A stretch of DNA of 44,505 nt from Phycisphaerae bacterium SM23_30 (lineage in GTDB: Bacteria > Planctomycetota > Phycisphaerae > Sedimentisphaerales > SM23-30): positions 1 through 44,505 of the forward strand of contig LJUC01000030.1 in assembly GCA_001303695.1 (NCBI GenBank). Reading direction: 5' to 3'. The notes below the pieces were generated by a model. It saw only the letters and a program-made list of their open reading frames with translations, did not search any database and was not told the origin of the DNA. Shown one piece after another: positions 9,200 to 17,525 of the stretch (position 1 is the first letter of the stretch; each line of letters starts with the position of its first letter). Made by a program: the position numbers and the translations under genes.

Positions 9200-9883
9200 T
9201 CACCGGCGCGACTTGCGGGACGGGGCAGGCGGTGCTTCAACCTGTTCGCCAAAGTTGCCCCGATATACCCATACTTTCACTCCGATCACGCCATAAGTGG
9301 TGCGGGAGACGGCAAAGCCGTAATCCACATCGGCCTGCAGGGTGTGCAGGGGAATACTTCCCATGGTCTGTCTTTCCGAGCGGGCGATTTCGGCGCCGGC
9401 GAGTCGGCCGCTGATGATAATCTTAACGCCTTTGGCGCCGACCGCCATAGTCTGCTCGCAGTGCTGCTTCATGGCCCGACGAAAAGCGGCGCGTCTTTTA
9501 AGCTGTTCGGAAATGGCCTCGGCGACCAACTGGGCGTTCAAGTCGGGCTGCTTGATTTCCATAATATTAATAGTCACCTTCCGGTCGATCAGGTCCTCCA
9601 GTGCTTCACGAAGTTTATCGACTTCGGCGCCTTTGGGTCCGATAACCAGACCCGGCCGGGCGGTGTGCAGGACGACGCGGACATCATCACGGGTGCGTTC
9701 GATCTCGACCTCGGCAATGGCGGCATAAGGGGGCTGGCGATTCAGGCGATTGTCGATATAACGCCGGATTTGAGCATCCTCAACCAGGAAATCTCCAAAG
9801 GCGTTTTTGGGGGCGAACCACCGACTTTTCCAGCCCAGGGTTATGCCGGTTCGAAATCCAATTGGCGAAACCTTTTGGCCCAT
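9200..9883 (-). CDS. rpsC: 30S ribosomal protein S3
   Basis: MGQKVSPIGFRTGITLGWKSRWFAPK; KH motif VIGPKGAEVDKL. Confidence 0.96.
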   Translation of the reverse strand: MGQKVSPIGFRTGITLGWKSRWFAPKNAFGDFLVEDAQIRRYIDNRLNRQPPYAAIAEVEIERTRDDVRVVLHTARPGLVIGPKGAEVDKLREALEDLIDRKVTINIMEIKQPDLNAQLVAEAISEQLKRRAAFRRAMKQHCEQTMAVGAKGVKIIISGRLAGAEIARSERQTMGSIPLHTLQADVDYGFAVSRTTYGVIGVKVWVYRGNFGEQVEAPPAPSRKSRR

Positions 9884-9915
9884 TCTATTTCCTCAAATTT
9901 TCGTCCAGGAGGGCA

Positions 9916-10473
9916 TTAAAATCCTTTTTCCACATCGACCGCCACGTGGATATGGCAGGCCTTTCGGCTCCAGGGCACGGCCCGGCCGCGATCTTTAGGT
10001 CGCCAGCGTCTGGTATTAAGCCGGACGCCAGCGTAATCCACCCGGGCCTGACAGACGTATAAGCGTTCGATATCAGCTTCCTGTTCATCGGCACTGGCAA
10101 TAGCGCTGCGGAGCACCTTGTCAACAAAGACCGCCGCTCTTTTATTGGCGAACTTGAGCACATCCAGGGCATCCTGCACGCTGCGGCCGCGTATCAGATC
10201 GGCAATGAGCCTGACCTTTCGGGGAGCAATGGGAGCAAAGCGATGGGAGGCCGACCAGACCACCAAATCCCGAGGCGAGATCCCCATCGCCCGCGCCAGG
10301 CCCTCAATATCACCGGACTTAGGTTCAGGCTTCAGATATTCGCGCTCCCAATTTTTCACCGCCGCGCAGGCCTGGTCTGCCGTTAAACCGGCGGGAATAA
10401 GAGCCGAGGCCAAATCCTCAACATTCATACCTACCGCCGTGCGCCATTGTCTTAGTTTTTCTCCGCTGAGCAT
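9916..10473 (-). CDS. rplV: 50S ribosomal protein L22 with N-terminal XRE-like helix-turn-helix extension
   Basis: C-terminal RFAPIAPRKVRLIADLIRGRSVQDALDVLKFANKRAAVFVDKVLRSAIASA... is L22; residues 1 to about 74 (LRQWRTAVGMNVEDLASAL...AVKNWERE...DIEGLARAMGISPRDLV) resemble an XRE/Cro-type HTH. Confidence 0.92.
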   Translation of the reverse strand: MLSGEKLRQWRTAVGMNVEDLASALIPAGLTADQACAAVKNWEREYLKPEPKSGDIEGLARAMGISPRDLVVWSASHRFAPIAPRKVRLIADLIRGRSVQDALDVLKFANKRAAVFVDKVLRSAIASADEQEADIERLYVCQARVDYAGVRLNTRRWRPKDRGRAVPWSRKACHIHVAVDVEKGF

Positions 10474-10512
10474 ATCGCTCTATCCTGATATTGTGCTGAT
10501 TTCTTTGTTGTT

Positions 10513-10782
10513 CTATCTTGCTTTACTGCCACTGTGTCCTTTGAAGATCCGGGTAGGAGAAAATTCTCCCAGTTTGTGGCCGACCATATCCTCGGTTACG
10601 TATATTTTGTTAAAAATTTTTCCGTTATGGACCATAAAGGTGTGGCCCACGAACTCGGGCACGATGGTGGATCGGCGGGCCCAGGTTTTGATGGGCGTAC
10701 GATCCCCATTTTCCTGCTGGCGGAACACTTTTTTCAGCAGTTTTTGATCTACATAAGGTCCTTTTTTCAGTGATCGTCCCAT
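10513..10782 (-). CDS. rpsS: 30S ribosomal protein S19
   Basis: [19 protein letters not shown]...[17 protein letters not shown]. Confidence 0.96.
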   Translation of the reverse strand: MGRSLKKGPYVDQKLLKKVFRQQENGDRTPIKTWARRSTIVPEFVGHTFMVHNGKIFNKIYVTEDMVGHKLGEFSPTRIFKGHSGSKAR

Positions 10783-10798
10783 GCCGGGGTCCTTACTT

Positions 10799-11650
10799 TT
10801 ATATAGCTACCTGAATTCCTCGTGCAGTTTTTCTTCGACGAATAATACGTTTGTTTGAGTTTTTTCGCCTGTTTCTGGTTTTACCCCCTTTAGCCGGGAC
10901 ACCGGTGGGCGAGCAGGGATGGCGCCCGCCATTGCTGCGGCCCTCGCCGCCGCCCAAGGGATGGGCAACGGGATTCATGGCCTTTCCACGAACGTGAGGT
11001 CGGCGACCCATGTGGCGTTTTCGTCCGGCTTTGCCGATATGCACGTGCTGATGGTCCACGTTGCCCAGTTGGCCAATAGTTGCACGGCAGGCAACCGGTA
11101 TCATTCTAATTTCACCACTGGGCATAATAATGTGAGCCCACTTGCCTTCTCGGGCTGCCAGGGTAGCTACCGCACCGGCTGAGCGTACGAGCTTTCCGCC
11201 CTGGCCCTGTTTCATCTCGATATTGTGTATTTCCAGCCCGGTAGGGATGGCCGCCAGCGGCATACAATTGCCGACTTTAGGCTCGACCCGCGGACCGTTT
11301 TCCACCGTGTCGCCGACGGTCAGGCCCTGAGGGGCGAGAATGTATCTTTTTTCTCCGTCGGCATAGTGAAGCAAAGCAATGCAACAGGAGCGATTGGGAT
11401 CGTACTCGACGGCGGCGACGCGGGCGGGGATGTTATCTTTATTGCGTTTGAAATCGATGATGCGATAAATTCGGCGGGCCCCGCCGCCCCGGAAGCGGGC
11501 GGTGATTTTGCCGCTGTGGTTTCTGCCGCCGTTCTTTTTGATACGTCTGATAAGTGATTTTTCCGGCCGGGAGCGGGTGACTTCGGCAAAGTCGTTCACC
11601 GAGGAGTAGCGTCGGCCGGGACTGGTAGGCTTATAGTTTCTAATACCCAT
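10799..11650 (-). CDS. rplB: 50S ribosomal protein L2
   Basis: [18 protein letters not shown]...[34 protein letters not shown]. Confidence 0.96.
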   Translation of the reverse strand: MGIRNYKPTSPGRRYSSVNDFAEVTRSRPEKSLIRRIKKNGGRNHSGKITARFRGGGARRIYRIIDFKRNKDNIPARVAAVEYDPNRSCCIALLHYADGEKRYILAPQGLTVGDTVENGPRVEPKVGNCMPLAAIPTGLEIHNIEMKQGQGGKLVRSAGAVATLAAREGKWAHIIMPSGEIRMIPVACRATIGQLGNVDHQHVHIGKAGRKRHMGRRPHVRGKAMNPVAHPLGGGEGRSNGGRHPCSPTGVPAKGGKTRNRRKNSNKRIIRRRKTARGIQVAI

Positions 11651-11697
11651 TTTATCACGTTAAACCATTTGGTTTCCCAGGGGTTTGAAAGTTCTCC

Positions 11698-11979
11698 TTA
11701 GAATAAATCGATGCGGGAATTCTCATCCAGCACCACTACCGCCTTCTTCCAATGGGCCGTGATGCCGACAGTTCGACCACGACGGCGGCGTTTACCTTTG
11801 CGATTAGCTGTTCTAACATCAACCACCTTAACATTGTATATCTTCTCGACCGCCTGCTTGATCTGGGTTTTATTAGCCAGAGAGTGCACCTGAAAAGGGT
11901 AGGCGTTTAAGGTTTCAGCCTGATGAGTCCCCTTCTCGGTAATCAGCGGTCTGATAATTATCTGGTAGGGATTATCCAC
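11698..11979 (-). CDS. rplW: 50S ribosomal protein L23
   Basis: MDNPYQIIIRPLITEKGTHQAETLNAYPFQVHSLANKTQIKQAVEKIYNVKV. Confidence 0.95.
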   Translation of the reverse strand: MDNPYQIIIRPLITEKGTHQAETLNAYPFQVHSLANKTQIKQAVEKIYNVKVVDVRTANRKGKRRRRGRTVGITAHWKKAVVVLDENSRIDLF

Positions 11980-12742
11980 TTATATCACCTCGAGCCTCCG
12001 GTGAAGAAAGGCGGCTTTCATTGGGTCTTTTATCCGGTTCAGGCGGTTCCGCAGATTCGGTCTGTTCCGCAAGGTCGGTCTGTTGAGCTGGTTTATCCTG
12101 GTCCGCCGGTTCTGATTGGGGCGGCAGCGGATTGATCAAAGCTTCCAGGGCCGCCCGGGTGAAAAGCAGTTTCTGGCGCTGTAAAATATCACCGGCATTA
12201 AGCTGGGCCACTTCCAGGGCGTCCACACGCGGGATGTTACGGAGTGATTTATAAACCATGGGATTGTACTTTTCGGTGGCGACCAGACAGCTACGATCTA
12301 TTTTAAGATTGTTAAGGATATGCGCAAAGGCAGCGGTGCGCGGTTCATCGAAATTAAGCTGGTCGATGACGATGGCGTTATCACTCTGCATTTTGGCCAA
12401 GATGGCATTATTGCGGGCGAGGCGGCGTTGTTTTTTAGGCATGCGCTGGCGGAAATCACGCGGCATTTTAGCAAACGCGACCCCCCCTCCACGCCTAATG
12501 ACCGTACGGACCGTCCCCATGCGCGCCCGCCCCGTGCCTTTTTGCCGATAGATTTTTCGGGTCGATCCGCTAACCATACCCCGACTTTTCGTCGTCGCCG
12601 AACCCTGGCGTCGATTGGCATGATACATGACCAAGGCCTGCTTCAAAAGGGCGGGTCTGACGCGACCTCCCAGCAGGGTCTCATCGATCTGCAGACGATC
12701 GACCTGTTTTCCTTCTCGATCATATACCGGAATATCCAACAT
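11972..12742 (-). CDS. rplD: 50S ribosomal protein L4 with approximately 53-aa low-complexity C-terminal extension
   Basis: MLDIPVYDREGKQV...STRKIYRQKGTGRARMGTVRTVIRRGGGVAFAKMPRDF; tail NPLPPQSEPADQDKPAQQTDLAEQTESAEPPEPDKRP. Confidence 0.95.
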   Translation of the reverse strand: MLDIPVYDREGKQVDRLQIDETLLGGRVRPALLKQALVMYHANRRQGSATTKSRGMVSGSTRKIYRQKGTGRARMGTVRTVIRRGGGVAFAKMPRDFRQRMPKKQRRLARNNAILAKMQSDNAIVIDQLNFDEPRTAAFAHILNNLKIDRSCLVATEKYNPMVYKSLRNIPRVDALEVAQLNAGDILQRQKLLFTRAALEALINPLPPQSEPADQDKPAQQTDLAEQTESAEPPEPDKRPNESRLSSPEARGDISG

Positions 12743-12779
12743 AATTTTTCATCCCAGCGAGGCCAGGTAAATCTTCGCC

Positions 12780-13421
12780 TCAACTCTTGGTTTTCGCTTT
12801 TGAAACTATAACGTAACTATCGGGAGGTCCGGCCACCGAACCTTTGATCACCAGTAGATGGTTCTGCCGGTCGATAGCGACGACTTTATGATTACGAGAG
12901 GAACAACGGACATGGCCTACATGGCCGGCCATTTTTTTGCCTTTTTTGATGCTGCGGCCGGTACTACCGGAAACCACGCTGATGGAACCGGGACTGCGGT
13001 GTTTTCGCTCGACGCCATGGCTGGCGGGCTGACCTTTAAAGCCATAGCGTTTCACGACGCCGGTAAAGCCCTTGCCCTTGCTGGTGCCGAGGACATCAAC
13101 AAATTTTATTTCCCGAAAAAGATCGACGGTCAGCTCATCCCCGATTTTCTGGGTGGGTTGTTGTTGCAGGGAGACTTCACGCACGAAGGCTTTGACGGGG
13201 GCGCCGGCCTTTTGGGCATGTCCGATTTGGGGTTTCTTTCGGCGAGAACGTTTAACATCTTCAAAACCCAACTGCAGGGCGTTATAACCGTCGGTCTGTT
13301 CGGTTTTTACCTGCATAACCGTACAGGGTCCGGTCCGGATAACGGTCACCGGGACGATGACGCCTTTTTCGTCGTACATGCGGGTCATGCCGATTTTTTT
13401 CCCTAAAAGGGCCTGGGCCAT
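12780..13421 (-). CDS. rplC: 50S ribosomal protein L3
   Basis: MAQALLGKKIGMTRMYDEKGVIVPVTVI...GFTGVVKRYGFKGQPASHG. Confidence 0.96.
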   Translation of the reverse strand: MAQALLGKKIGMTRMYDEKGVIVPVTVIRTGPCTVMQVKTEQTDGYNALQLGFEDVKRSRRKKPQIGHAQKAGAPVKAFVREVSLQQQPTQKIGDELTVDLFREIKFVDVLGTSKGKGFTGVVKRYGFKGQPASHGVERKHRSPGSISVVSGSTGRSIKKGKKMAGHVGHVRCSSRNHKVVAIDRQNHLLVIKGSVAGPPDSYVIVSKAKTKS

Positions 13422-13461
13422 TTTAACTACTCGTTCCTGTTTGCTCTTTTTTCGTTCGGTT

Positions 13462-13489
13462 AAAAAAAGTGCCGCTCAAAAGCCGGCAC
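13462..13489 (-). terminator. Intrinsic terminator/attenuator-like hairpin between rpsJ and rplC
   Basis: Reverse strand GTGCCG-GCTTTTGAG-CGGCAC-TTTTTTT: 6-bp GC-rich stem plus a run of 7 T. Confidence 0.75.
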
Positions 13490-13509
13490 ATTTCACATCT
13501 TATGAGTAA

Positions 13510-13818
13510 CTATACCCGTATCTTGATAAACACGCCCGCCGGGACTACTAAACGGTTGAGAGCCTCCACGGTTCGGGGATTGGCCTCAAAAATATCAATA
13601 AGGCGTTTATGAGTGCGAATTTCAAACTGTTCCCGTGATTTCTTATCGATATGAGGCGATCGAAGGACGGTATAACGCTCGATACGGGTGGGCAGGGGAA
13701 TAGGACCGGAGACCTGGGCGTTGGTGCGCCGGGCATGATCGACTATCTCCTTGGCCGAAGCGTCCAAGGCTCGATGGTCGTAGGCTTCCATGCGAATTCT
13801 AATACGTTCGGTTTCCAC
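13510..13818 (-). CDS. rpsJ: 30S ribosomal protein S10 (GTG start)
   Basis: [45 protein letters not shown]. Confidence 0.96.
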   Translation of the reverse strand: METERIRIRMEAYDHRALDASAKEIVDHARRTNAQVSGPIPLPTRIERYTVLRSPHIDKKSREQFEIRTHKRLIDIFEANPRTVEALNRLVVPAGVFIKIRV

Positions 13819-13838
13819 ATCCAGGACTCCCAGTTATT

Positions 13839-13905
13839 CCACAGCCCCATATTTTTGTTAATCAACGTTATTCCGGTGGGGCAGGTCTGCTCGCTAAGCC
13901 TGTGG
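13839..13905 (-). promoter_or_regulatory. Candidate structured leader of rpsJ/S10 operon (multi-branched hairpin)
   Basis: CCACA (13839-13843) pairs with TGTGG (13901-13905), GCCCCA (13844-13849) pairs with TGGGGC (13877-13882), intervening AGG...CCT; lies just upstream of the rpsJ start. Confidence 0.4.
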
Positions 13906-14237
13906 GATTCTCAAACACCAGGGCCCGGCGATTTTGACAAACTCATTACATTAGCATTTATAATATTTTAGTCAATAAAAACTTACAAAAAATCCACAAC
14001 CCCCGCTCAACACGAGGTTAAAAGGCCCTCTCCCCCGCCGTTGGGGCTGAATTATAACAACCTATATGGGTAGGGTTTGTTTGATTTAATAACTACCGGG
14101 GGCAGGCCCATTAAAGGCTCAACCCTTCCATCCGTGGATAACTATAGGCTAGACAATAACTTACACTAACGCAGAAAATTCCATTTTTCTGCTCGCAAGG
14201 ATCGAGAACAGAAATTTACTATTTATTTATGATCGTG

Positions 14238-16316
14238 TCAATAGGCTGTTTCCAAAACTTTTTGGGAAATTTGTTCCGGCATGGCGGCATACTTATAGGG
14301 TTCCATGGTGTAGCTGGCCCGGCCCTGGGTATTGCTCCGGAGGTCGGAGGCATAGCCGAAGGTTTCCGACAGGGGCACCAGGGCATCGATGATCCGAATT
14401 TGCTGGCGCTGCCGAGCGTGCCGAATGACCGCCCTTCTGCGGGTAAGATCGCCCTGTACCGCCCCGTAGTACTGCTCTGGGGTGACGATTTGCATTTTCA
14501 TGATGGGCTCAAGCAGGACAGGCTGTGCCTTTTTTACGGCATCATAAAAAGCCAAGCTGGCGGCCTGTTGGAAGGCAATGTCAGAGGAATCCACTGTGTG
14601 ATAGGAGCCGTCCATGATGGAGATTTTAATGTCAATAAGCGGAAAACCGGCCAGGACGCCACTGCCGGCGGCGGCGGAAACACCCGTTATAATAGAGGGA
14701 ATGTATTCTTTGGGGATGGCACCATGGGATACCCGATCCTCGAAGATCAGGTGATCTTCGTCCGGTTCCGGCTGATGAGGTTCAACAGATAGTACGACAT
14801 GGCCGTACTGTCCGCGGCCGCCGGTTTGTTTGATAAATTTCCCTTCGCCCTGAGCGGTCAGGGTTATGGTTTCCTTATATGCCACTCTTGGTCGGCCCAC
14901 ACGAATATTCAGACCCATATCCCTGGTTATTTTATGCTGCAGGATTTCCAGGTGTAATTCTCCCATGCCGCTGATAATGGTTTGCCCGGTTTCGGAGTTG
15001 AAATCAGCGGCAAAAGTGGGGTCCTCGCGTTTGAGGATATCAAGGGCCTGGCCGAGTTTGGCTCTTTCGCCGGCAGTGCGGGGTTCAATAGAAAGGCTCA
15101 TCACAGGCTCAGGGAATTTAATCCCCTCAAGGACAATAGGTTTTTTCGCGGAACAGAGGGTATCGCCGGTAAGGGTATGCTTCAGGCCCACCAGGGCCAC
15201 AATATCGCCGGCGATTGCCTGCTGGCACTGGATTCGGTGGTCGGCGTGCATCCGATAAATTTTGGTGATGTTTTCCTTACGGTCCCGAGAACTGTTTAAG
15301 AGCTTTATGTTGGTTTTCAGAGTACCAGAATAAATCCGGGTGTAGATAAGATCGCCGTGCTGGCCGGCGGTGATCTTAAAGGCCGTGGCCACCAATATAC
15401 CCTCCGGATCACATTGGTATTTAAGAGTTTTTTCGGGTTTGCCGGGGGCGTATCCGGGGATATACCGGCGATCTAAAGGACTGGGTAAATAACGAACCAC
15501 AGCATCAAGTAAGGCGCGTGAGCCGATACTTTGCAGGGCCGCGCCGCACAGGACCGGATGCAGTTTGCCCTCCAGGGTGCCGGCGCGCAGACCGGCAATA
15601 ATTTGATCGGAGGATATGGGCTGATCGTGAATATAAGCCTCCAGGAGCTGACTATCATATTCGGCGGCCTGCTCGATGAGGTCGTGACGGGCCTCTCGGG
15701 CGGCCTCGAGATATGGCTGAGGTATGGCCTGGGCCTCAAAAGTAGCGCCCACCTTTTCTTGTTTGAAAAAGAGGGCCTGCATCTCCAAAAGGTCGATAAA
15801 ACCGAGGAAATTATCTTCGGCGCCCATAGGAAGTTGGACGGGAACCGGTTGGGCGAGTAGTTTTTCGCGCAGACTCCTGACCGACATTTCAAAATCGGCG
15901 CCTATTTTATCCATTTTATTAATAAAGCATATACAGGGCACCTGATATTTCTGGGCTTGATGCCAAACGGTTTCAGACTGAGCCTGCACCCCTTCGCTGG
16001 CGTCAAAAACGGCCACCGCCCCGTCAAGAATAAGCAGAGAGCGCTCCACTTCAATGGTAAAATCGACGTGGCCGGGGGTATCGATCAGGTTGATGGTGTG
16101 ACCTTTCCAGGGACAGGTAGTAGCAGCGGAGGTAATGGTGATGCCGCGCTGCTGCTCTTCGGCGAGATAGTCCATAACGGTGGTGCCCTCATGGACCTCA
16201 CCGATCTTGTGGGTTCTGCCCGTGAAATAAAGAATGCGTTCCGTGACGGTGGTTTTACCGGCGTCAATATGGGCCATGATACCGAGGTTACGAATTTTTT
16301 CCAGGTTGCGACTCAT
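14238..16316 (-). CDS. fusA: Elongation factor G
   Basis: [33 protein letters not shown]...[32 protein letters not shown]. Confidence 0.97.
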   Translation of the reverse strand: MSRNLEKIRNLGIMAHIDAGKTTVTERILYFTGRTHKIGEVHEGTTVMDYLAEEQQRGITITSAATTCPWKGHTINLIDTPGHVDFTIEVERSLLILDGAVAVFDASEGVQAQSETVWHQAQKYQVPCICFINKMDKIGADFEMSVRSLREKLLAQPVPVQLPMGAEDNFLGFIDLLEMQALFFKQEKVGATFEAQAIPQPYLEAAREARHDLIEQAAEYDSQLLEAYIHDQPISSDQIIAGLRAGTLEGKLHPVLCGAALQSIGSRALLDAVVRYLPSPLDRRYIPGYAPGKPEKTLKYQCDPEGILVATAFKITAGQHGDLIYTRIYSGTLKTNIKLLNSSRDRKENITKIYRMHADHRIQCQQAIAGDIVALVGLKHTLTGDTLCSAKKPIVLEGIKFPEPVMSLSIEPRTAGERAKLGQALDILKREDPTFAADFNSETGQTIISGMGELHLEILQHKITRDMGLNIRVGRPRVAYKETITLTAQGEGKFIKQTGGRGQYGHVVLSVEPHQPEPDEDHLIFEDRVSHGAIPKEYIPSIITGVSAAAGSGVLAGFPLIDIKISIMDGSYHTVDSSDIAFQQAASLAFYDAVKKAQPVLLEPIMKMQIVTPEQYYGAVQGDLTRRRAVIRHARQRQQIRIIDALVPLSETFGYASDLRSNTQGRASYTMEPYKYAAMPEQISQKVLETAY

Positions 16317-16337
16317 GTTAATTACGATCCGGTGTTC

Positions 16338-16365
16338 AAAAAATGCTTATGCTTTGCAAAAGCAT
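16338..16365 (-). terminator. Terminator-like hairpin 22 nt upstream of the fusA start
   Basis: Reverse strand ATGCTTTTGC-AAA-GCATAAGCAT followed by TTTTT; one mismatch in a 10-bp stem. Confidence 0.5.
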
Positions 16366-16520
16366 GCCCTTTCATCACAAGATGTTCAATTTTTTTGCGC
16401 GGGGCGACAATCCCCGGCATAAAGCCGGAGCTAAATAAATTATGCGTTATGTTTGTCATGACGATTAATAGGCATTTTTCAGTAGTTAATCGGATTACTG
16501 CGTTTCGCTGAAAAACCATG

Positions 16521-16563
16521 TAAAAAACTGCCACAATCAGGATCGCAGTCCTCATTGTGGCAG
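16521..16563 (-). terminator. Intrinsic terminator downstream of rpsG
   Basis: Reverse strand CTGCCACAAT...AGGA-CTGCGA-TCCT...ATTGTGGCAG followed by TTTTTT. Confidence 0.85.
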
Positions 16564-16580
16564 CAGATAAAAGCAATTGC

Positions 16581-17054
16581 TTACCAGGCAAAATGGGCGA
16601 AAGCCTTGTTGGCCTCGGCCATCCGATGCACATTTTCCCGAGTGGTCATCGCGGCGCCTTCTTCTTTGTAAGCGGCGATAAGTTCCTCGGCGAGCCGAAT
16701 AAACATGGGTTTGCCCTTTTTGCTGCGGGCGGCGGCCAGGATCCAGCGAAAGGCCAATGCCCGCTGTCGATTGGCATTGACCTGCATGGGCACTTGATAG
16801 CTGGCCCCCCCGACCCGTCGGGAACGGACCTCAATGAGTGGTTTGACATTGTTTACGGCGGTTTGAAAGACATCTAAAGGAGGGACGTCCTTGATACGTT
16901 TGGCGATGACATCCATAGCGTCATACATAACCCGCTGGGCGATGCTTTTTTTACCGTCCCACATCAGGCAATTAATAAACTTGGATACCAGCTTACTGTT
17001 GAATTTTGGATCCGGCTTGAGAAATTGAGCCGAAGCCACAAAACGTTTTGCCAT
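16581..17054 (-). CDS. rpsG: 30S ribosomal protein S7
   Basis: [34 protein letters not shown]...[14 protein letters not shown]. Confidence 0.96.
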   Translation of the reverse strand: MAKRFVASAQFLKPDPKFNSKLVSKFINCLMWDGKKSIAQRVMYDAMDVIAKRIKDVPPLDVFQTAVNNVKPLIEVRSRRVGGASYQVPMQVNANRQRALAFRWILAAARSKKGKPMFIRLAEELIAAYKEEGAAMTTRENVHRMAEANKAFAHFAW

Positions 17055-17128
17055 TATTTTATGATCTCCGATTTAATTTAACCAAACATGGTTCACCATT
17101 AACGTTACATCAGGGTTTCTCTTGATCC

Positions 17129-17500
17129 TTATTTTGGTCGGCGGGCGCCGTATTTGCTGCGGCCCTGCTTGCGATTGGCAACCCCAAGGGTGTCAAGGAC
17201 GCCCCGGATAATATGATATCGAACCCCCGGCAGATCGCGGACCCGTCCCCCGCGAACCAGGACGATACTGTGTTCTTGCAGATTATGGTCGATCCCGGGA
17301 ATGTATGCGGTGACCTCTCTCCCGTTGCTTAATCTGACCCGGGCGACCTTTCGGAGAGCCGAGTTGGGCTTTTTAGGAGTTTGGGTTCTGACCTGCAAAC
17401 AGACGCCCCGTTTAAAAGGATGACTGTCCAGGTCAGGGGTATGACCCTTATGGCGCACTTTTTTACGGCCGTTTCTAATCAATTGATTAATGGTGGGCAT
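17129..17500 (-). CDS. rpsL: 30S ribosomal protein S12
   Basis: [24 protein letters not shown]...[21 protein letters not shown]...[14 protein letters not shown]. Confidence 0.97.
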   Translation of the reverse strand: MPTINQLIRNGRKKVRHKGHTPDLDSHPFKRGVCLQVRTQTPKKPNSALRKVARVRLSNGREVTAYIPGIDHNLQEHSIVLVRGGRVRDLPGVRYHIIRGVLDTLGVANRKQGRSKYGARRPK

Positions 17501-17525
17501 CTAACACTCCAATTTCATATAATCT

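Noticed and set aside
10285-10287. Internal ATG as the true L22 start, making the HTH an annotation artefact
   Set aside because: No convincing Shine-Dalgarno before it, and the upstream frame encodes a coherent HTH-like pattern; kept as the main refutation test
14171-14192. GCAGAAAA/TTTTCTGC hairpin downstream of fusA as a terminator
   Set aside because: Perfect stem but AT-rich and not followed by a T-run on the minus strand
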